DNA of 64,000 nt from Triatoma infestans (Eukaryota; Arthropoda; Insecta; Hemiptera; Reduviidae): assembly GCA_011037195.1 (NCBI GenBank), contig JAAEAF010006643.1:1-64000 (forward strand), given 5' to 3'. Below, one piece after another: positions 62,801-64,000 of the stretch; position 1 is the stretch's first letter, and each line of letters opens with the position of its first letter. The notes under the pieces were generated by a model, which had not been told where the DNA came from, did no database searches, and was given only the letters and a program-made list of their open reading frames with translations. The translations under genes were made by a program, and so were the position numbers.

Positions 62801-63881
62801 ACGAAAATTTCTTCAAACTTGGAATCCTAGCAATGCTTTTAACGTTCCTTAATATTATATTCATGGTAGGAACGAAATGTAGCACAGCTTATAAACGTTC
62901 CAGCCCCACCTAGAATTCTCCCAAAATGAAAATTTCCTTGGAAAAATGGGTTGCAGAATAATTGATCGGCCTCATGTCTACAGTGGAAGAAATTTAAAGA
63001 ATATTCGTTGGATTAGTTGTTGAGAAAATCCGAAAAACTGAAGAAAAAAAAAATACAATCCCAGTTGATGGATTTTGACAGAAACTTTCGTACCAAATGC
63101 AAAGATGGTTTCAAAACTGAAAATAAAGTTTAAACTTCTTGAGATATTTTGTTCACATAGACAACGTTCACGCAGACCATTTGTTAATAATATTTTTTCG
63201 TAATTGGAGGATCTCAAAACATGTATTTCCGGTGAAAAATCAATTTTGTAAATTTGATATGATAACAATACTTCCTCTTAGGCTGTAAGAGAAAGTAAAA
63301 ATCACAATGAGGAGAAGTTTATGACAAAATAGTAAAGTTTCTAATGAAAATGAACCCGAATTTCTGTTGTACTATAATTTCTTGACTCTGAACGTTTCCT
63401 ACTCATGAAAGATTTTTTACAAGTTAGACATTGTTATTTAAAACGGTATAACACACTAAATTTTAAATTCTGAGATTATAAAAAATATATTAGTTTCTAT
63501 TTGGCCATACAAATATCGAACGAAACATGAGACAAACGCATGTTGGATGTTCAGAAGGGATTTAAATAGACAGGTGATTGATGGGTAAGATGGTGGGGGA
63601 ATATTTTTTGGATTATTTTTAACATAATCTAAAACAATCATTCACTCTTTTTTATATTTTCTTTACTTTTGCTATATATGATAACATCTTACCAAAGATC
63701 GACCCCATATTTTCTGCGATAAATCGGTTAGAAATTTAGTTGTCTTAGGATTTTGTGTATCAGATGGTTTAAAACCTCGGCTGATCACCACTTCACTGGA
63801 ACTTCTTTGTATAGACTGAGAATATTGCTGAGATCTAAAGCCGATATATGTGGAACTTTTACTCGGCACCAGAGCCGACAT
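47613..63881 (-). CDS. SYNPO2 (myopodin)/Zasp-like muscle Z-disc protein
   Basis: Nine exons in phase (63881-63693, 56313-56199, 56030-55857, 55461-55394, 55255-55105, 54267-54080, 53628-53376, 52061-50370, 47800-47613) give 1005 residues. Conserved islands are [20 protein letters not shown] with [12 protein letters not shown] (residues 129-160), [20 protein letters not shown] (233-252), [12 protein letters not shown], two KKPxxMVxGAxPxF motifs (658-671, 700-713), a coiled coil (829-868) and a C-terminal [16 protein letters not shown]. The A-E-L-F-A-K-R block is typical of SYNPO2/SYNPO2L proteins, which bind actin, filamin and alpha-actinin at the Z-disc; the insect homologues are grouped with CG1674/Zasp proteins. 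No PDZ domain is present downstream of this start, so a PDZ-containing isoform may begin upstream of the window. Family placement is good; exact orthology is uncertain. Confidence 0.85.
47801..50369 (-). other. Intron before the last Z-disc exon
   Basis: AT-rich. Contains the small plus-strand frame at 49241-49504 and nothing else I can name. Confidence 0.5.
49241..49504 (+). CDS. Unrecognised small ORF in an intron of the Z-disc gene
   Basis: Preceded by CTCATTGGCAG, which could be an acceptor, a frame with an ATG at 49253 encodes [20 protein letters not shown] and continues for about 80 residues to a TAA. The composition ([20 protein letters not shown]) looks more protein-like than other intronic frames. 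No domain recognised. It may be an exonised remnant, a retrocopy piece or chance. Confidence 0.25.
   Translation: MAGGMATVDKRGIPPVKLPNQISSYMNTFELNLLSTSNDSNQTDTVNPVTENEKVVHPFNYQSLLLHPKEEICLLIADFFQSIKRIV
50370..52061 (-). CDS. Z-disc gene exon H (large exon)
   Basis: A 1.69-kb exon starting [20 protein letters not shown]. It has a long Glu/Ser/Thr-rich acidic region, two KKPxxMVxGAxPxF motifs (51228-51187 and 51102-51061) and a coiled coil [20 protein letters not shown] (50715-50596). The donor GTGAGT at 50369 joins in phase 1 to the last exon. Without splicing the frame would run to a TAA at 50299, giving a different C-terminus. Confidence 0.93.
52062..53375 (-). other. Z-disc gene intron, no recognised content
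   Basis: AT-rich, with a (CA/TG)n run near the acceptor of exon H. No transposon coding found. Confidence 0.5.
53376..53628 (-). CDS. Z-disc gene exon G
   Basis: Encodes [20 protein letters not shown], a proline-rich [12 protein letters not shown] segment and [15 protein letters not shown]. Phase 0 in, phase 1 out. Confidence 0.92.
53740..53765. repeat. (TA)n microsatellite
   Basis: About ten TA units in an intron of the Z-disc gene. Confidence 0.95.
53775..54065 (+). repeat. Dispersed snap-back-end repeat, partial copy 5
   Basis: Contains AGTTTCCGGGTTGAG and a decayed end CTGCAATACTTCTCTTTACA. It fills most of the intron between exons F and G. Confidence 0.4.
54080..54267 (-). CDS. Z-disc gene exon F (AELFAKRR motif)
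   Basis: Encodes [20 protein letters not shown] then a Ser/Pro-rich stretch ([18 protein letters not shown]). The motif is shared with vertebrate SYNPO2/SYNPO2L. Confidence 0.93.
54745..54950 (+). repeat. Dispersed snap-back-end repeat, partial copy 6
   Basis: Contains TTTTGAAATATTTTGTTCAT, GGGACCTCAAAACATGAATT and the end TAATAAGTGTAAGAGAAAGT. Confidence 0.6.
55105..55255 (-). CDS. Z-disc gene exon E
   Basis: Encodes [40 protein letters not shown] and [10 protein letters not shown], joining in phase to the AELFAKRR exon. Confidence 0.9.
55394..55461 (-). CDS. Z-disc gene exon D
   Basis: Short exon [20 protein letters not shown] followed by KK. Supported by flanking phases and splice sites; a likely cassette exon only if skipped with a phase partner. 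Confidence 0.78.
55857..56030 (-). CDS. Z-disc gene exon C (most conserved block)
   Basis: Encodes [40 protein letters not shown] and [16 protein letters not shown], the strongest family signature in the protein. Confidence 0.93.
56199..56313 (-). CDS. Z-disc gene exon B
   Basis: Encodes [20 protein letters not shown] and [15 protein letters not shown]. Phase 0 in, phase 1 out, donor GTAAGT. Confidence 0.88.
57267..57770 (-). mobile_element. LINE 3' end (RNase H-type) with ATTAG-like tail
   Basis: On the minus strand near 57595-57550 a frame reads [18 protein letters not shown], the L-T-G-H-x-x-L-x-x-H block at the C-terminal end of LINE RNase H/tail regions. The element ends in (TTAATC)-type repeats at 57290-57267. 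Stops interrupt the frame. Confidence 0.6.
58945..59080 (-). repeat. GC-richer repeat, copy B (partner of 26.8 kb)
   Basis: The reverse complement carries GGGTGAAGTTCTCGCGT, GGGCTGCGC and TGAATAGCCGAATTCAT in the order seen at 26826-26935. Confidence 0.55.
59395..60115. repeat. Outer inverted repeat of a nested palindrome
   Basis: 59395-59510 (AATAACTAGTTCTAAAATTA, then GTTAGTAAATAGAAGAAAAA and GAACACATTAAGGGAACACC) is the reverse complement of 60007-60115. About 0.5 kb of other sequence separates the arms. Confidence 0.85.
59850..60260. repeat. Second inverted repeat overlapping the first, with hairpin motif
   Basis: 59855-60000 (TTTAGTTGGCTGGGGCCAAA through GTTAAGGAAGAATGGAGAGT) is repeated inverted at 60100-60255. 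Each arm includes a GGACACC/GGTGTCC hairpin next to CTGAGGA and GAAAC, discussed in the findings. Confidence 0.85.
60436..60660 (-). pseudogene. Mariner transposase scrap (HTH)
   Basis: The minus strand reads [20 protein letters not shown] then EMLGKL, matching the second HTH of mariner transposases (I-A-x-x-x-x-I-x-x-x-R-x-H-H-I-L). The rest is lost. Confidence 0.6.
61130..61545 (+). repeat. Dispersed snap-back-end repeat, copy 7
   Basis: Contains GAGGAAAGCCCC, CACACACAGACCCATTTCTA and the end TACTTCCTTTTTTATAAGCA, then GTAAGAGAAATTGAAAG. Confidence 0.6.
62640..63300 (+). repeat. Dispersed snap-back-end repeat, copy 8
   Basis: Contains AACATGTATTTCCGGTGAAA, then ACAATACTTCCTCTTAGGCT and GTAAGAGAAAGTAAAA as the end. 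Lies close to exon A of the Z-disc gene. Confidence 0.65.
63693..63881 (-). CDS. Z-disc gene exon A (start codon)
   Basis: Encodes [20 protein letters not shown] through [16 protein letters not shown]. The ATG is preceded by AAAAAAA with no acceptor, so it looks like a true start with 5' UTR upstream. Donor GTAAGA, phase 0. Confidence 0.75.
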
Positions 63882-64000
63882 TTTTTTTGTTTTTCTTTAT
63901 TTATTTTTTTAAAGGGATACGCCTACCCTTATTGTAATAATATCCAGGGAGAAGAAAAAAAAGTTAAGTTTAAACGGCAGAGCAAGTTCCAAATAAGCTT

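Larger units (their letters stand above)
56314..63692 (-). other. 7.4-kb first coding intron of the Z-disc gene
   Basis: Holds a LINE 3' end (about 57.3-57.8 kb), the repeat near 59 kb, a nested palindrome (59.4-60.3 kb), a mariner HTH scrap (60.4-60.65 kb) and two copies of the snap-back-end repeat. A frame at about 60796-60708 on the minus strand between candidate splice sites does not fit the phase of the flanking exons, so I did not accept it. Confidence 0.5.

Overview
This window is an AT-rich, intron-rich animal nuclear sequence, most probably from an insect. The conserved genes give clean insect-like proteins, and the intergenic DNA is a graveyard of insect-type mobile elements (mariner, Tc1-like, hAT, CR1/jockey-like LINEs, a tRNA-derived SINE). 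I cannot assign the insect order. No bacterial-style operons, CRISPR arrays or rRNA genes are present.

Three conserved protein-coding genes were reconstructed exon by exon. Every splice junction was checked for GT/AG and for reading-phase agreement. (1) Plus strand, 171-28539: the 3' half of an ankyrin gene (linker, ZU5, UPA-like, death domain, C-terminal tail), with its ankyrin repeats lying upstream of the window. Two alternative C-termini are visible, plus a possible earlier stop. (2) Minus strand, 35502-33984: a complete six-exon lambda-crystallin / L-gulonate 3-dehydrogenase (CRYL1) gene of 313 residues with intact NAD-binding and His-Glu catalytic motifs. (3) Minus strand, 63881-47613: a nine-exon gene for a muscle Z-disc protein of the SYNPO2 (myopodin)/Zasp-like type, 1005 residues in the reconstructed isoform.

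Layout: 1-28.5 kb ankyrin, with a Gypsy-like pol remnant in a 9.5-kb intron and a hAT element with target duplication in a later intron; 28.6-34 kb intergenic, with an antisense LINE remnant and a head-to-head pair of a dispersed repeat; 34-35.5 kb CRYL1, with a SINE fragment in one intron; 35.5-47.6 kb a dense transposon field (mariner interrupted by a Tc1-like element, a rearranged second Tc1 copy, a duplicated block associated with BIR-like, P-loop-ATPase-like and zinc-finger ORF remnants, a full-length SINE, a MITE, a DUF4817-type transposase relic, a CR1/jockey-like LINE tail); 47.6-64 kb the Z-disc gene, with LINE, palindromic and dispersed repeats in its 7.4-kb first intron.

Ankyrin and the Z-disc protein both serve membrane-cytoskeleton or sarcomere organisation; CRYL1 is a metabolic enzyme between them. 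The most unusual material is (a) the 41.6-44.6 kb composite that looks like debris of a large virus-like DNA element, (b) a dispersed repeat family with a snap-back 3' end present in about nine copies or fragments, and (c) a nested palindrome at 59.4-60.3 kb that carries a hammerhead-like hairpin.
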